From contig NZ_CP099960.1 of assembly GCF_024137865.1 (NCBI RefSeq), forward strand, positions 1,240,001-1,304,000: a stretch of DNA of 64,000 nt. Direction: 5' to 3'. Below, one piece after another: positions 16,596-26,400 of the stretch. Positions within the stretch are counted from its first letter, which is position 1. Every line of letters starts with the position of its first letter. Under the pieces are notes generated by a model. The model was given only the letters and a program-made list of their open reading frames with translations, ran no database searches and was not told the origin of the DNA. Made by a program: the position numbers and the translations under genes. The stretch is from Moraxella sp. FZFQ2102. Lineage in GTDB: Bacteria > Pseudomonadota > Gammaproteobacteria > Pseudomonadales > Moraxellaceae.

Positions 16596-18455
16596 ATGGG
16601 CAGATCGCCTAAAAAGCCAAAACAACATAAAATCATCCGCACCACGCATTCGGCGAAATCCTTGCAGCTGCAAAAAGGCAGTCTGCCGCACAGCATCGTC
16701 GAAGTGGTCGGCACACTACAAAAAGCAGGCTTTGAAGCATATATCGTCGGTGGCGGTGTGCGCGATAGCCTGCTTGGGCTTTTGCCCAAAGATTTTGATG
16801 CGGTGACGGACGCGCGCCCCCACGAGATTAAGGCGATTTTTGGGGGTCGCTGCCGTATCATCGGGCGTCGTTTTCAGCTTGCCCATGTTTATTCGGGTCG
16901 TGAGATGATCGAAGTGGCGACTTTTCGTGCGCCGCCGAAGGACGACACACACACCACCGATGAAGGAATGCTGACGCGTGACAATGTCTGGGGGACGATT
17001 GAGCAGGATTTTGCGCGCCGAGATTTTAGTATCAATGCCTTGTATTATCAGCCGCTGAAGGGCGAAGTGATCGACTTTTGTGGCGCACTTGATGATGTGG
17101 AAAATAAGGTGCTGCGTCTGCTTGGCGATGCGCGAGTGCGTATCGAAGAAGACCCTGTGCGCCTACTGCGTGCTTTGCGATTCAAGGCGAAATTGGGCTT
17201 TGAATTTGATCGCGATTTGGCGGCGCAGTTTCACGCGGAGAACTGGGCATTGCTTGAGCAGGTGTCTGCGCATCGACTGTATGATGAGACCCAAAAAATG
17301 TTCGGCGGTGGCTATTTGACGCCATTGCTGCCGCTGTTGTTCGATTCAGGCGCGATGGCAAGTTTGATGACTTATCCGCCTGAAGCGCCGTCGGCACTGA
17401 TGATGGCGGTTGCCAAAAATACCGATCGCCGTATCAATGGCGGCAAAAGTGTCAATCCTGCCTTTGTTTATGCGGTGTTGCTGTGGGGTAATTATCTATA
17501 TCAATTGGCGAAGTTTAAAAAGCGTGGCTTGCCATTTCATGAAGCGCAGCTTAAGGCGGCTGAAAAAACCATCGACACCCAAAGGCTTAAAACCGCGATT
17601 CCAAAATTCGCCGAGCAGTTCATCACCGATATTTGGATGCTGCAGCCTAAGCTTGTCAATCCGCGCATTAAGGACATTGCCAACCTTGAGCGACTGCCGA
17701 AATTTCGCGCGGCATTTGACTTTTTGGTCTTGCGCGAAAGCTTTGATGATCATCCGCTGACCGAGCCAACCAATGGCATGGCGGCATGGTGGCAAACTTA
17801 TCAAGATGCTGGCAGTGGACATCGTGCGATGATGATCGAAGAATTTGGCAATGATGTCAATGCGCCAAAACGCCGCCGTAATCGCGGTAAAGCCAGTCAA
17901 AATCCTGAGCTTGAGCAGCTGCGAGAGCTGTCACTGCGTGATGAAGTCATCACCACGCGCCCTGAGCCGCTGTTTGTGATTGATGATAAATCAGCCAAAG
18001 CCAATAAAGATACGATTCAAAGCACCGAGCGATATGCGCCGCCTGCGCCTGTGTTTGCCACGGTGACTTATAGCGAAGAAGATTTTGCCAAATTGCTTGC
18101 CAATGATGAGCCGTACATTCCGCCATCGCGCCATCGTAAGCGCAAGCCATCGTCAAGCTTATCCTTGGTCGAAAAAGCTGCTGGCATAAGCGAAGAGATG
18201 CTTGAAAATACCGATACGCCCAAGCACCACCGCAAAAGCGCTGCGACAAAGACAGTGACAAAGGCAACGGTAAAGACAGTAGCGAAAGCTGCCGAGATCA
18301 TCGCTGATGCTGCTGAACTGACCGCGCAAGGCGATGTCTTGGCTGCACCCAAAAAACGCAGCAAAAAACAAGCGGTAGAAGAAGCAGCTGACAAGCCCAA
18401 ACGCCGCCGCAGCCGCAAATCCAATGCCAAGCCAAAGGCGGATGATGATGTCTAA
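16596..18455 (+). CDS. pcnB: Poly(A) polymerase I
   Basis: Adds 3' poly(A) tails that promote RNA decay. The class II nucleotidyltransferase core is clear: GGGVRDSLLG followed by KDFDAVTDARP near residues 50-70 gives the metal-binding aspartates, and RRDFSINALYY follows. At 619 residues it is longer than the usual 430-500. The extra C-terminal part (after about 450) is low-complexity and rich in Lys, Arg, Ala and Thr, ending KRRRSRKSNAKPK, probably a flexible RNA-binding tail. AAGGAG precedes ATG 16596. The last 8 bp overlap folK. Confidence 0.93.
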   Translation: MGRSPKKPKQHKIIRTTHSAKSLQLQKGSLPHSIVEVVGTLQKAGFEAYIVGGGVRDSLLGLLPKDFDAVTDARPHEIKAIFGGRCRIIGRRFQLAHVYSGREMIEVATFRAPPKDDTHTTDEGMLTRDNVWGTIEQDFARRDFSINALYYQPLKGEVIDFCGALDDVENKVLRLLGDARVRIEEDPVRLLRALRFKAKLGFEFDRDLAAQFHAENWALLEQVSAHRLYDETQKMFGGGYLTPLLPLLFDSGAMASLMTYPPEAPSALMMAVAKNTDRRINGGKSVNPAFVYAVLLWGNYLYQLAKFKKRGLPFHEAQLKAAEKTIDTQRLKTAIPKFAEQFITDIWMLQPKLVNPRIKDIANLERLPKFRAAFDFLVLRESFDDHPLTEPTNGMAAWWQTYQDAGSGHRAMMIEEFGNDVNAPKRRRNRGKASQNPELEQLRELSLRDEVITTRPEPLFVIDDKSAKANKDTIQSTERYAPPAPVFATVTYSEEDFAKLLANDEPYIPPSRHRKRKPSSSLSLVEKAAGISEEMLENTDTPKHHRKSAATKTVTKATVKTVAKAAEIIADAAELTAQGDVLAAPKKRSKKQAVEEAADKPKRRRSRKSNAKPKADDDV

Positions 18456-18978
18456 AATCACTTGCTTTATCGGCTTGGGTGGTAATATCAGCAATGAGCT
18501 GGGCAGCCCTGTGGATCATATTCGCCATGCGGTGCAAGCTTTTGAAAATGCTGAAGATTTTAGCAATGTCGTCGTATCGTCCCTGTACCGATCAGCGGCG
18601 TATGGCGTGACTGATCAGCCTGATTTTTATAATGCGGTGCTGATGGCGCAGACGACGCTTGAGCCGCTAGCTTTGCTTGATTTTTGTCAAAGTCTTGAGC
18701 AAGGTGCGGGGCGTGTGCGCCTGCGTCATTGGGGAGAGCGCAGCCTAGATGTCGATGTGCTGCTGTATGGTGATCAGCATATTGATACCGAGCGGCTGAC
18801 CGTGCCACATCGTGAGCTGTATCTGCGTAATTTTGTGCTGATTCCACTGCTTGAGATCGCACCCAGTACGCAAATCAATGGCGCGCCACTTGCTGATCTG
18901 CCTGCTGCCAAGGACATGGCAGGGATTGAAATATTGACCGATACCTCCATAAAGGGAATTCATGACGCTGTGATTTGA
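18448..18978 (+). CDS. folK: HPPK, 6-hydroxymethyl-7,8-dihydropterin pyrophosphokinase
   Basis: Transfers pyrophosphate from ATP to the pterin in folate synthesis. The 176-residue protein opens CFIGLGGNISNELG and contains the HPPK signature (RLRHWGERSLDVDVLLYG), with the Mg-binding aspartates in DVDVL. The start is one of three consecutive ATG codons; 18448 overlaps the pcnB stop as ATGTCTAA and gives the family N-terminus. The pcnB-folK-panB order is the usual gammaproteobacterial one. Confidence 0.95.
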   Translation: MSKITCFIGLGGNISNELGSPVDHIRHAVQAFENAEDFSNVVVSSLYRSAAYGVTDQPDFYNAVLMAQTTLEPLALLDFCQSLEQGAGRVRLRHWGERSLDVDVLLYGDQHIDTERLTVPHRELYLRNFVLIPLLEIAPSTQINGAPLADLPAAKDMAGIEILTDTSIKGIHDAVI

Positions 18979-19038
18979 TGCCTTAGGCGTTGTTTCACTG
19001 TGTGGCGACCATCACTCATTTACCCAAGGATACCATCC

Positions 19039-19866
19039 ATGAGCTATCTAGCCGATGCCCCAAAGCCGCCAGTTAATTTATCTACACTAAAAAAACTCAA
19101 AGCCAATGGTGAGAAATTCTCTTGCCTAACTTGCTATGATGCCAGCTTTGCCCATGCGATGAACCAAGCGGGGATTGAGACGATTTTGGTCGGTGATAGC
19201 CTTGGCATGGTGGTGCAAGGACATGATTCTACCTTGCCTGTCAGTGTCGCGGACATGGCGTATCATACCGCGAATATCAAGCGCGCGAACACTTCAGCGC
19301 TGATCTTGTGCGATTTGCCATTTTTAAGCTATTCTACATTAAATGATGCCATCGAGAGCAGCCGTGCGGTAATGCAAGCAGGCGCAAATGTTGTCAAAAT
19401 TGAAGGCGGTCGCGAGCTTGCTGAGACAGTCAAGGTGCTTGCCGCAGCAGGCGTGCCAACTTGTGTGCATCTAGGGCTAACACCACAGCTGGTGAATGTC
19501 TTTGGCGGTTATAAGGTGCAGGGCAAAACCGATGCTGCCGCTGCCAAGCTTTTAGAAGATGTTAAGATCTTGGTCGCGGCAGGCGCAGCGATGGTACTGC
19601 TTGAGTGTGTGCCTGCTGCCCTTGCCAAGCAAGTTACCGAGATGGTTGCTGTGCCTGTGATCGGTATCGGCGCAGGTGTGGATACAGACGGTCAGGTGCT
19701 GGTCATGCATGATATGCTCGGCATTTATACGCGTAAGCCTGCCAAGTTTGTCAAAAATTTCATGACTGACAGCAGTAACCAAACAGGTGACATCACAGGG
19801 GCGTTCGCTGCGTATCATCAAGCGGTGAAAGATAAGCGCTTCCCGAGCGTTGAACACACCTTTTAA
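19039..19866 (+). CDS. panB: 3-methyl-2-oxobutanoate hydroxymethyltransferase
   Basis: First step of pantothenate synthesis: 5,10-methylene-THF plus ketoisovalerate gives ketopantoate. The 275-residue protein has the active-site segments CYDASFAHA, LVGDSLGMVVQGHDSTLPV and KIEGG. I start it at ATG 19039 because AAGGA lies 8 nt upstream and the usual N-terminus follows; the longer frame from 19000 has no such site. Its natural partner panC lies downstream, but the two are now separated by a palindromic repeat and an IS1016-like element. Confidence 0.96.
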   Translation: MSYLADAPKPPVNLSTLKKLKANGEKFSCLTCYDASFAHAMNQAGIETILVGDSLGMVVQGHDSTLPVSVADMAYHTANIKRANTSALILCDLPFLSYSTLNDAIESSRAVMQAGANVVKIEGGRELAETVKVLAAAGVPTCVHLGLTPQLVNVFGGYKVQGKTDAAAAKLLEDVKILVAAGAAMVLLECVPAALAKQVTEMVAVPVIGIGAGVDTDGQVLVMHDMLGIYTRKPAKFVKNFMTDSSNQTGDITGAFAAYHQAVKDKRFPSVEHTF

Positions 19867-19890
19867 TTATTTATTATAACTATAGGGTCT

Positions 19891-19971
19891 ATAAAATTCA
19901 AAATAATACTGCGTTGGCTCGTCTTGCTGTACTAATGTACTATCGTAGGCTTGCCGCCTAGTCTTATTTTG
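19891..19971. repeat. Small palindromic intergenic repeat after panB
   Basis: Related to the element between cas1 and cas2-3: it shares AATACT-GCGTT on the left and CGCCTAGTCTT on the right. The outer arms (ATAAAATTCAAAATAA versus TTATTTTG-TTTTTTAT, reading across the IS target) show that the IS1016-like element landed in its right arm. Confidence 0.65.
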
Positions 19972-19976
19972 TTTTT

Positions 19977-20690
19977 GGGGCTGTACTAGATTAGCAATAA
20001 TGCTATACTAGTTTTATGAAGATAACCCGTTGTAAATTAAGTAAAAAAGTTCAAGTTAAACTGCTTGAATTTTTTGTGCTTGAAGTCACCGCAAGATCAG
20101 CTGCTGATTTGTTAGAGATACATCATAATTCAGCTGCTTTGTTTTATCATAAAATTCGCTTGGTGATTGAATATCGCTTAAACCTTGAAGCTTGTGAATT
20201 ATTTGACGGTGAAGTAGAATTGGATGAAAGCTATTTCGGTGGCATTCGTAAAGGCAAGCGTGGACGGGGTGCTGCTGGCAAAGTTGCCGTATTTGGTCTT
20301 TTAAAACGCAATGGTAAGGTTTATACTGCCTGTGTTAAAGATACCAAAGCTAAGACATTAATGCCTATTATTGCCAGTAAAATCAAACCTGATAGCGTGG
20401 TTTATACAGATAGCTATCGAAGTTATAATGCTTTAGATGTGAGTGATTTTAAACACTTTAGAATTAATCATTCCAAAGAATTTGCAAACAATCATAATCA
20501 CATTAACGGCATTGAAAACTTTTGGTCGCAATCCAAACGCATTCTAAGAAAATATAACGGTATTGACAAAAAGCATTTTCATTTATTTATCAAAGAATGC
20601 GAGTTTAGATTTAACTATGGCACACCATCCAATCAATTAAGATTGTTAAGAAAATGGTGTGGGGTTTAGGGGTTTATCTAGTACAGCCCC
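19977..20690 (+). mobile_element. IS1595-family (IS1016-like) insertion sequence
   Basis: A 714-bp element with perfect 15-bp inverted ends, GGGGCTGTACTAGAT (19977-19991) and its complement (20676-20690). An 8-bp target duplication TTGTTTTT lies on both sides (19969-19976 and 20691-20698), the length expected for this family. It holds one transposase gene. The insertion separates panB from panC. Confidence 0.93.
20016..20669 (+). CDS. IS1016-like (IS1595-family) transposase
   Basis: The 217-residue transposase carries the family core: Asp in VELDESYFGG, Asp in VYTDSYRSY, then NHINGIENFWSQSKR with the Glu that replaces or follows the third ligand. A short N-terminal helix-turn-helix (TARSAADLLEIHHNSA) is present. 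Length is normal for the IS1016 group and no disruption is seen, so it may be active. Confidence 0.92.
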   Translation: MKITRCKLSKKVQVKLLEFFVLEVTARSAADLLEIHHNSAALFYHKIRLVIEYRLNLEACELFDGEVELDESYFGGIRKGKRGRGAAGKVAVFGLLKRNGKVYTACVKDTKAKTLMPIIASKIKPDSVVYTDSYRSYNALDVSDFKHFRINHSKEFANNHNHINGIENFWSQSKRILRKYNGIDKKHFHLFIKECEFRFNYGTPSNQLRLLRKWCGV

Positions 20691-20729
20691 TTGTTTTTTA
20701 TACGACCATAAAATAAACAGGATAGGTTC

Positions 20730-21572
20730 ATGCAAATTTTTCACAGCATTGATAAGCTGCGCCAAGCATTATCTCAAGCATCTGGCAAGATCGCACTTGT
20801 GCCGACGATGGGCAATCTGCACGCAGGTCATTTAAATTTGGTTAAGATTGCCAAGGCGCACGCCGATGTCGTGGTGGTGAGTATTTTTGTCAATCCGACG
20901 CAGTTTGGTGCAGGTGAAGATTTTGACAGTTATCCGCGCACGCTCGATGCTGATGTCACCGCGCTAGAGACGGTGGCGGCTGACTTTGTATTCGCGCCAA
21001 GTGTTGATGAGATGTATCCGACTTATCCGCCGAGTGTGCAGGTTTTATCAGGCGAGATCACCAAGCTGTTGTGCGGTAAATCGCGCCCGACGCACTTTGA
21101 TGGCGTGGGCTTGGTGGTGAGCAAACTGTTTAACATCGTGCGTCCTGACATCGCTGTCTTTGGCAAAAAAGACTATCAGCAGCTTGCCATCATTCGTCAG
21201 CTGAACGATGAGCTGAATTTTGGCATCGACATCATCGGTGCTGAGATCGTCCGTGCTGATGATGGGCTTGCCTTATCATCGCGCAATCAGTATCTGACCG
21301 CCGATGAGCGCGCGGTCGCCCCTGTGTTATCACAAACCTTGCAAGCGGTGGCAAAAGCGCTACAAACTGCCGACATCATGGATTATGATGCTCTGATCGA
21401 TGCCGCCAAAGCCAAGCTGCAAGATGCAGGCTTTGTGGTGGATTATTTAGAAATTTATAACCAATCGCTCAAAACCGTCAGCCAAAGCGATGACAAACTG
21501 GTGATTTTGGCGGCGGCGTGGCTTGGTAAGGCGCGACTTTTGGATAATCTAGAAGTGGTGCTTGCGCGCTGA
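20730..21572 (+). CDS. panC: Pantothenate synthetase
   Basis: Joins pantoate and beta-alanine using ATP. The 280-residue protein has PTMGNLHAGHLNLV (HIGH-like ATP site), FGKKDYQQL and LALSSRNQYL, all diagnostic. The start ATG 20730 is preceded by an AGGATAGG stretch. The upstream operon partner panB lies beyond an IS1016-like element, so transcription must read through the IS or start from an IS-borne or local promoter. Confidence 0.96.
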   Translation: MQIFHSIDKLRQALSQASGKIALVPTMGNLHAGHLNLVKIAKAHADVVVVSIFVNPTQFGAGEDFDSYPRTLDADVTALETVAADFVFAPSVDEMYPTYPPSVQVLSGEITKLLCGKSRPTHFDGVGLVVSKLFNIVRPDIAVFGKKDYQQLAIIRQLNDELNFGIDIIGAEIVRADDGLALSSRNQYLTADERAVAPVLSQTLQAVAKALQTADIMDYDALIDAAKAKLQDAGFVVDYLEIYNQSLKTVSQSDDKLVILAAAWLGKARLLDNLEVVLAR

Positions 21573-21607
21573 TAAGCGATCAAAAACATGAATAAAATTG
21601 GTAAGTT

Positions 21608-22564
21608 ATGGACAATATCAGCACAAACAGCTTCCAAGATGACTTAAATAATACTGCCATCACAGGTTGCGCAGCTCATGCGCCGACATCGATTGTCATT
21701 GTTTCAGGTCGTAGCGGCTCGGGCAAGACATCGGTGCTGAATATTTTAGAAGATTTTGGCTATTATGTGATTGATAATCTGCCATTGTCGCTCGTGGTGG
21801 ATGCTTTTGCGCGTCTAACTTGCGAAAATGGTGTCATCAAAATCGCACTGGGCGTCGATGCGCGCGTACCACAGGCGGATCTGTCCAGCTTCCCAAGCGT
21901 GCATGAGCAGCTGGTGCAAAGCTATGGCGAGCATGTGGTCAAGGTGTTGTACACCACAGCGAGTGAAGCGGTATTGGTTGCGCGCTTTGGGGCGACGCGC
22001 CGTGTGCATCCCTTGGTGATGGCAGGTGTGGCGGGCAATCTGCCTAAGGCGATCCATAGCGAGATTGCGCTGCTTGAGCCGATTGCGCAGTTTGCTGATA
22101 TTAAGATTGACACAAGCCAATTGAACACCCACGAGCTTAAAGAAAAAATCCGCGATCACTTGGGTGTAGATACGGCGGTGACGGTCAATTTATTGTCGTT
22201 TGGCTTTAAATATGGCGCACCGATTGATTCGGACTTTGTGTTTGATGTGCGCATTTTGCCCAATCCGCATTGGGATGAGCATTTGCGCGAGCAGACGGGC
22301 GAAGATGCGGCGGTTCAGGCATTTTTTGCCAAGTATCCACAAGTCGATGCCATGGCAGATGACATTGCCGATTTTCTTGCCAAGTGGCTGCCTGAGTTTG
22401 TGCATAATAATCGCCACAGCGTCACGGTTTCTATCGGCTGCACAGGCGGCAAACACCGCTCAGTCTATGTGCTGCGCGCGGTGGAAGCGCGACTTGCCAC
22501 GCGTCTGCCTGCGACGATGAAGATTAAGGCGAAGCACCGTGAGAAGCGTTTTTGGTGCTGTTAG
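21608..22564 (+). CDS. rapZ: RNase adapter protein RapZ
   Basis: ATP-binding regulator that in enterobacteria directs RNase E to the GlmZ sRNA to control glmS. The 318-residue protein has Walker A (GRSGSGKTSVL), the following NLPLSLV region and the C-terminal GCTGGKHRSVYV motif. The N-terminal 25 residues before the P-loop are longer than in E. coli and may not be translated in full. A glmS gene is present at 46.5 kb, but no GlmZ-like RNA was recognised. Confidence 0.94.
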   Translation: MDNISTNSFQDDLNNTAITGCAAHAPTSIVIVSGRSGSGKTSVLNILEDFGYYVIDNLPLSLVVDAFARLTCENGVIKIALGVDARVPQADLSSFPSVHEQLVQSYGEHVVKVLYTTASEAVLVARFGATRRVHPLVMAGVAGNLPKAIHSEIALLEPIAQFADIKIDTSQLNTHELKEKIRDHLGVDTAVTVNLLSFGFKYGAPIDSDFVFDVRILPNPHWDEHLREQTGEDAAVQAFFAKYPQVDAMADDIADFLAKWLPEFVHNNRHSVTVSIGCTGGKHRSVYVLRAVEARLATRLPATMKIKAKHREKRFWCC

Positions 22565-22623
22565 GTTGTGATGATTATATTTGATAAATTGATGAAAAAT
22601 TAAGATAAACTTTTGAGAAACTT

Positions 22624-23127
22624 ATGATTGACTGGTCAAAAATGGATATGCGAGTCTCTCGCACCGAAATCAAAAAATCCCACGAACGCTTGCAGGCGTT
22701 GGCGCTGCCATTGGCAAATTTGTCAAAAAAACAACAAAAAACCCTGCCAGTGAGCGAATATTTTTTGGATGAATTATCACAATTATCCAGCATCACTGCC
22801 GCTGCCGCAAAAAACCGCCAAATCAAGCGCGTGGGCAAATTGATCGTCGAAGAAGACCGTCACAGCTTGACCGCGGCACTGTTCGCGTGCAAATTCACCC
22901 CAGAGCAGATCGCCAAGATCGAGACTTGGTACAGCCGCCTAAACCTATCGGACGAAGCGACGATCAAGCAGTTTGTCAAGCAGTTTAACGCCAGTGAATT
23001 TAACAGCGTCTATCAGCTGCTATTGTGGATCGAATACGCCAAGCACCTAAACGATGATGAGCTGCTGGAAGAAAGCCTTGCTGATTTTCACAGTTATGTC
23101 AAGGAAGTAGCGATTTTATCGACTTAA
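22624..23127 (+). CDS. darP: Ribosome-associated protein DarP (YjgA, DUF615)
   Basis: DarP helps late assembly of the large ribosomal subunit. The 167-residue protein shows the family features: a charged N-terminal helix (VSRTEIKKSHERLQALALPLANL), KRVGKLIVEEDRHSL and the closing region with FHSYVKEV. It stands alone after rapZ and is followed by a strong terminator. Confidence 0.88.
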   Translation: MIDWSKMDMRVSRTEIKKSHERLQALALPLANLSKKQQKTLPVSEYFLDELSQLSSITAAAAKNRQIKRVGKLIVEEDRHSLTAALFACKFTPEQIAKIETWYSRLNLSDEATIKQFVKQFNASEFNSVYQLLLWIEYAKHLNDDELLEESLADFHSYVKEVAILST

Positions 23128-23145
23128 ACTGTGATGTAGTCACTG

Positions 23146-23178
23146 CCCCGATGCGATGCATTGGGGTTTTTGTTTTTT
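23146..23178 (+). terminator. Rho-independent terminator after darP
   Basis: Stem CCCCGATG paired with CATTGGGG followed by a run of T broken only by single G residues. Confidence 0.8.
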
Positions 23179-23456
23179 TGGGTATATAAATCAAGGATAA
23201 AGCCACAGCCAGCAGCACACAACACAAATCACCCAAAAGGATGTTATAAAATATTACTAAATAATTATAATAAAAAATTATTAGTATAATCGACAGTTAC
23301 ATTGGTGAAAAAATGACTGTAGAGTATTCTTTTTTATTGGATTTTTTAGAAAAAAGTGCTAAGATGACGATATAAGCATTTATTAGTTTATTAAGAAAAT
23401 GTAATTTCATAACAGGCTAAGCCATTTGGCTTAAGCCGATCCGTGTGGGGTGTTCT
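23179..23456 (+). promoter_or_regulatory. Upstream region and candidate promoter of the autotransporter
   Basis: This AT-rich gene-free stretch contains a hairpin-forming AATAATT...AATTATT near 23260-23283. A promoter-like pair follows: TTGGAT (23337-23342), 17 bp, TAAGAT (23360-23365). The -10 is weak, so the call is tentative. Confidence 0.4.
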
Positions 23457-26400
23457 ATGTCCACCAATACTTTTCGATTATCCATTCTGTCTGCTGCCAT
23501 CTGTACGGTCTTTGCGCATACCGCGTACGCATCCATCGTCCCAAACGATATCCCTTACCAAGACTTCCGCGACTTTGCCGAAAATAAGGGCAGATTCACC
23601 GTCGGGGCGACGAACATCCCGATTTATAATACCAACAATGTCTATCTTGGCACAGCGATCAAGAATGCGCCGATGCCTGATTTTAGTGCGATGGCGACCG
23701 ATGGGCGGGCGACACTGGTCAGTGCACAATATGTCGCAGGCGTGGCGCACAACACGCATACCAGTATGAGCTTTGGGCATCATGGGGCAGTGCCGAATTT
23801 CAGCTATAAGATCGTCGCGCGCAATAATCTGGCTGAGCCAATGACCAACACCACTGACTATCACGCACCACGACTGCATAAGCTTGTGACAGAAGTTGCG
23901 CCGATACCGATCCATTATGCAGGCGAGCAGCAGACGGCTTATGAAGATGCCAATCGCTTCAGTGCCTATGCGCGCGCAGGCTCAGGGCGGCAGTACATCG
24001 GTACAGGGGCAGAAGATGACCAAAAGACTGCTATGGCGTGGGCGTACAAATACTTAACAGGTGGCGGCGTGCCGAATTTTAGCCGTAATAAAGGCAATGG
24101 CACGATCGTCTTTGAGCGAAATATAAGCACCGATAATGGTGTCTTGCCGACCATCATCGAACCAGGTGACAGTGGCTCACCACTGTTGGCTTACGATCGT
24201 AACACAGGGCGGTGGGGCATTATTGGCGTGACGCGTGCTTATTCGAGCAATGAGTTTTGGTATGTGACGATGAAGCCTGAGTTCCACACCCAAAAGCTCA
24301 ACAAGTCGCACACAGGTACATTGACCAACAACCAAGCAGGCAGCCAATTGCGATGGACGAAGCAAGGCGATACGAGCAGCCTTGTTGGTAATGGTAAATC
24401 GATCAGTGTACCGCTTAAAGCCAATACTGGCAATGAAATCAATGACTTAGATCACGGCAAATCGGTGCGTATCGACGGGCAAGACAGCACAGTGACGCTT
24501 GGCGAATCACTCGATCAAGGGGCGGGGGCGCTTGAGATCGGGGCGAATGTTACCCTGAAAGGCAGTAATCCAAATACCACTTGGACAGGGGCAGGCGTGG
24601 TGGTCGATGCGGGTAAAGTCGCCACTTGGCAGCTGAAAAATCCTGACAATGATCGCCTATCAAAACTCGGTCAAGGCACGCTATTTGTCAATGGCATTGG
24701 TGTCAATCAAGGCGACATCAGCGTCGGCGATGGGCGTGTGGTGCTAGCGATGCAGCCTGATGCTACGGGCAACAAGCAAGCCTTTGAAAACCTTGAAATT
24801 GTCAGCGGTCGCGGCACGGTGGTACTGAATGATAATGGGCAAATCAAGCCTGAAAATATCCGCTTTGGCTATCGTGGCGGTCGCTTGGATTTGAACGGCA
24901 CGCAGCTTGATACACAGCATTTGTTTGCATTAGACGATGGGGCGAAAATCGTCAATCACGACAGCGGCCGCATCGCCGACATCACTTGGCGTGGACAGGG
25001 CAAGGTCGATCATCGTATCTTTGCCACAGGCACACGCCAAACCCAAGCCGACAAGCTTGGCAGTACGCTGACTTGGGGCAGATGGGGTACGGCAGGGGCG
25101 GACATTTATGAGTATGTGAATCCTTATGCGAATAATCGCAAAGATTATTTTATGCTCAATGATGGCGGCAATGCAGGCAGCTATTTCCCGACCAGCCAAA
25201 GCAGTAACAGCAGTTGGACATTCATCGGCACGGACAAGACCGCCGCCATCGAAACGGCATTTACCCAAAAACAAGCCGACCGCTTGGTGTGGGGCAAGTG
25301 GGGCGTGGCAGGTGCGGATATTTATGAATACATTAACACGCACGCAGGTAACCGCAAGGATTACTTTATCCTAAAAGACGGCGGTAACGCACGCCGCTAT
25401 TTCCCAACGCAGCAGACGGATAATGACAGCTGGATTTATCTTGGCAGTGATAAATTTACCGCCATCAAAAACGCCTTACGCTATTATGATGCCAAGAATT
25501 TAACTTGGGGTGACTGGGGCAAAGCGGGCGCGGATATTTATGAATACATTAACACGCACGCAGGTAACCGCAAAGATTATTTTGTGCTAAAAGACGGCGG
25601 TAATGCCGGTAAATATTTCCCAACCAATCAAACAAGCAATGCCGACTGGGAATATCTGGGTTCGGATAAGAGCCAAGCAGAAAATACCGTACTGGCACGC
25701 TTACAAGCGGTCGGATTGACGACACTTTTTGCAGGGCATTTGGGTGAAGATAATGGCGTCAATGGTGCGATGAATTTTACCTTTAAGCCGACCAATGCTC
25801 AAGATCACTTGGCGCTGACTGGTGGAATGAAATTGGTAGGTGAGTTCAAGGTCAATGATGGCACGGTGCTTTTGACTGGCAAACCTGTGCCTTATGCCTA
25901 CGACCATCTGGGCAAACAAGAAGTCATCAAGGATAACGAATGGATTAACCGCGATTATCGTGCCAATGTTTTTTCGGTCAATCATGATGGCAAGCTGATT
26001 TTTGGGCGAAATGTGGCATTGGCAACGGGCAGTTTTAACGCCGCTCAGCAAGGCTTGCTACAATTTGGCTTTGTGCAAGGTATGACACCAAGCTGCATTC
26101 AGTCGGAGCATACGGGCAAAGTCGGCTGTAGCACACCGACACTGTCGCAAGTGGTCTACGGCAGTATGCCAACCCTGCAAGCCCAAGGCAATATCCGCGC
26201 GCAGCACAATGCCAAGATCCATATCGGTAAAGCGACGCTGACAGGTGCGATCACCGCGGATAACGGCACGCACACCACCATCGAGCAAGACGGCAAATGG
26301 CTGATGACGGGCAATAGCAGCATCGGCTCATTGCAGATGAATGGTGGTGAAGTGGATCTTAATGCCGCGAACAACCACGGTCGTTATCAAAGCCTAACTA

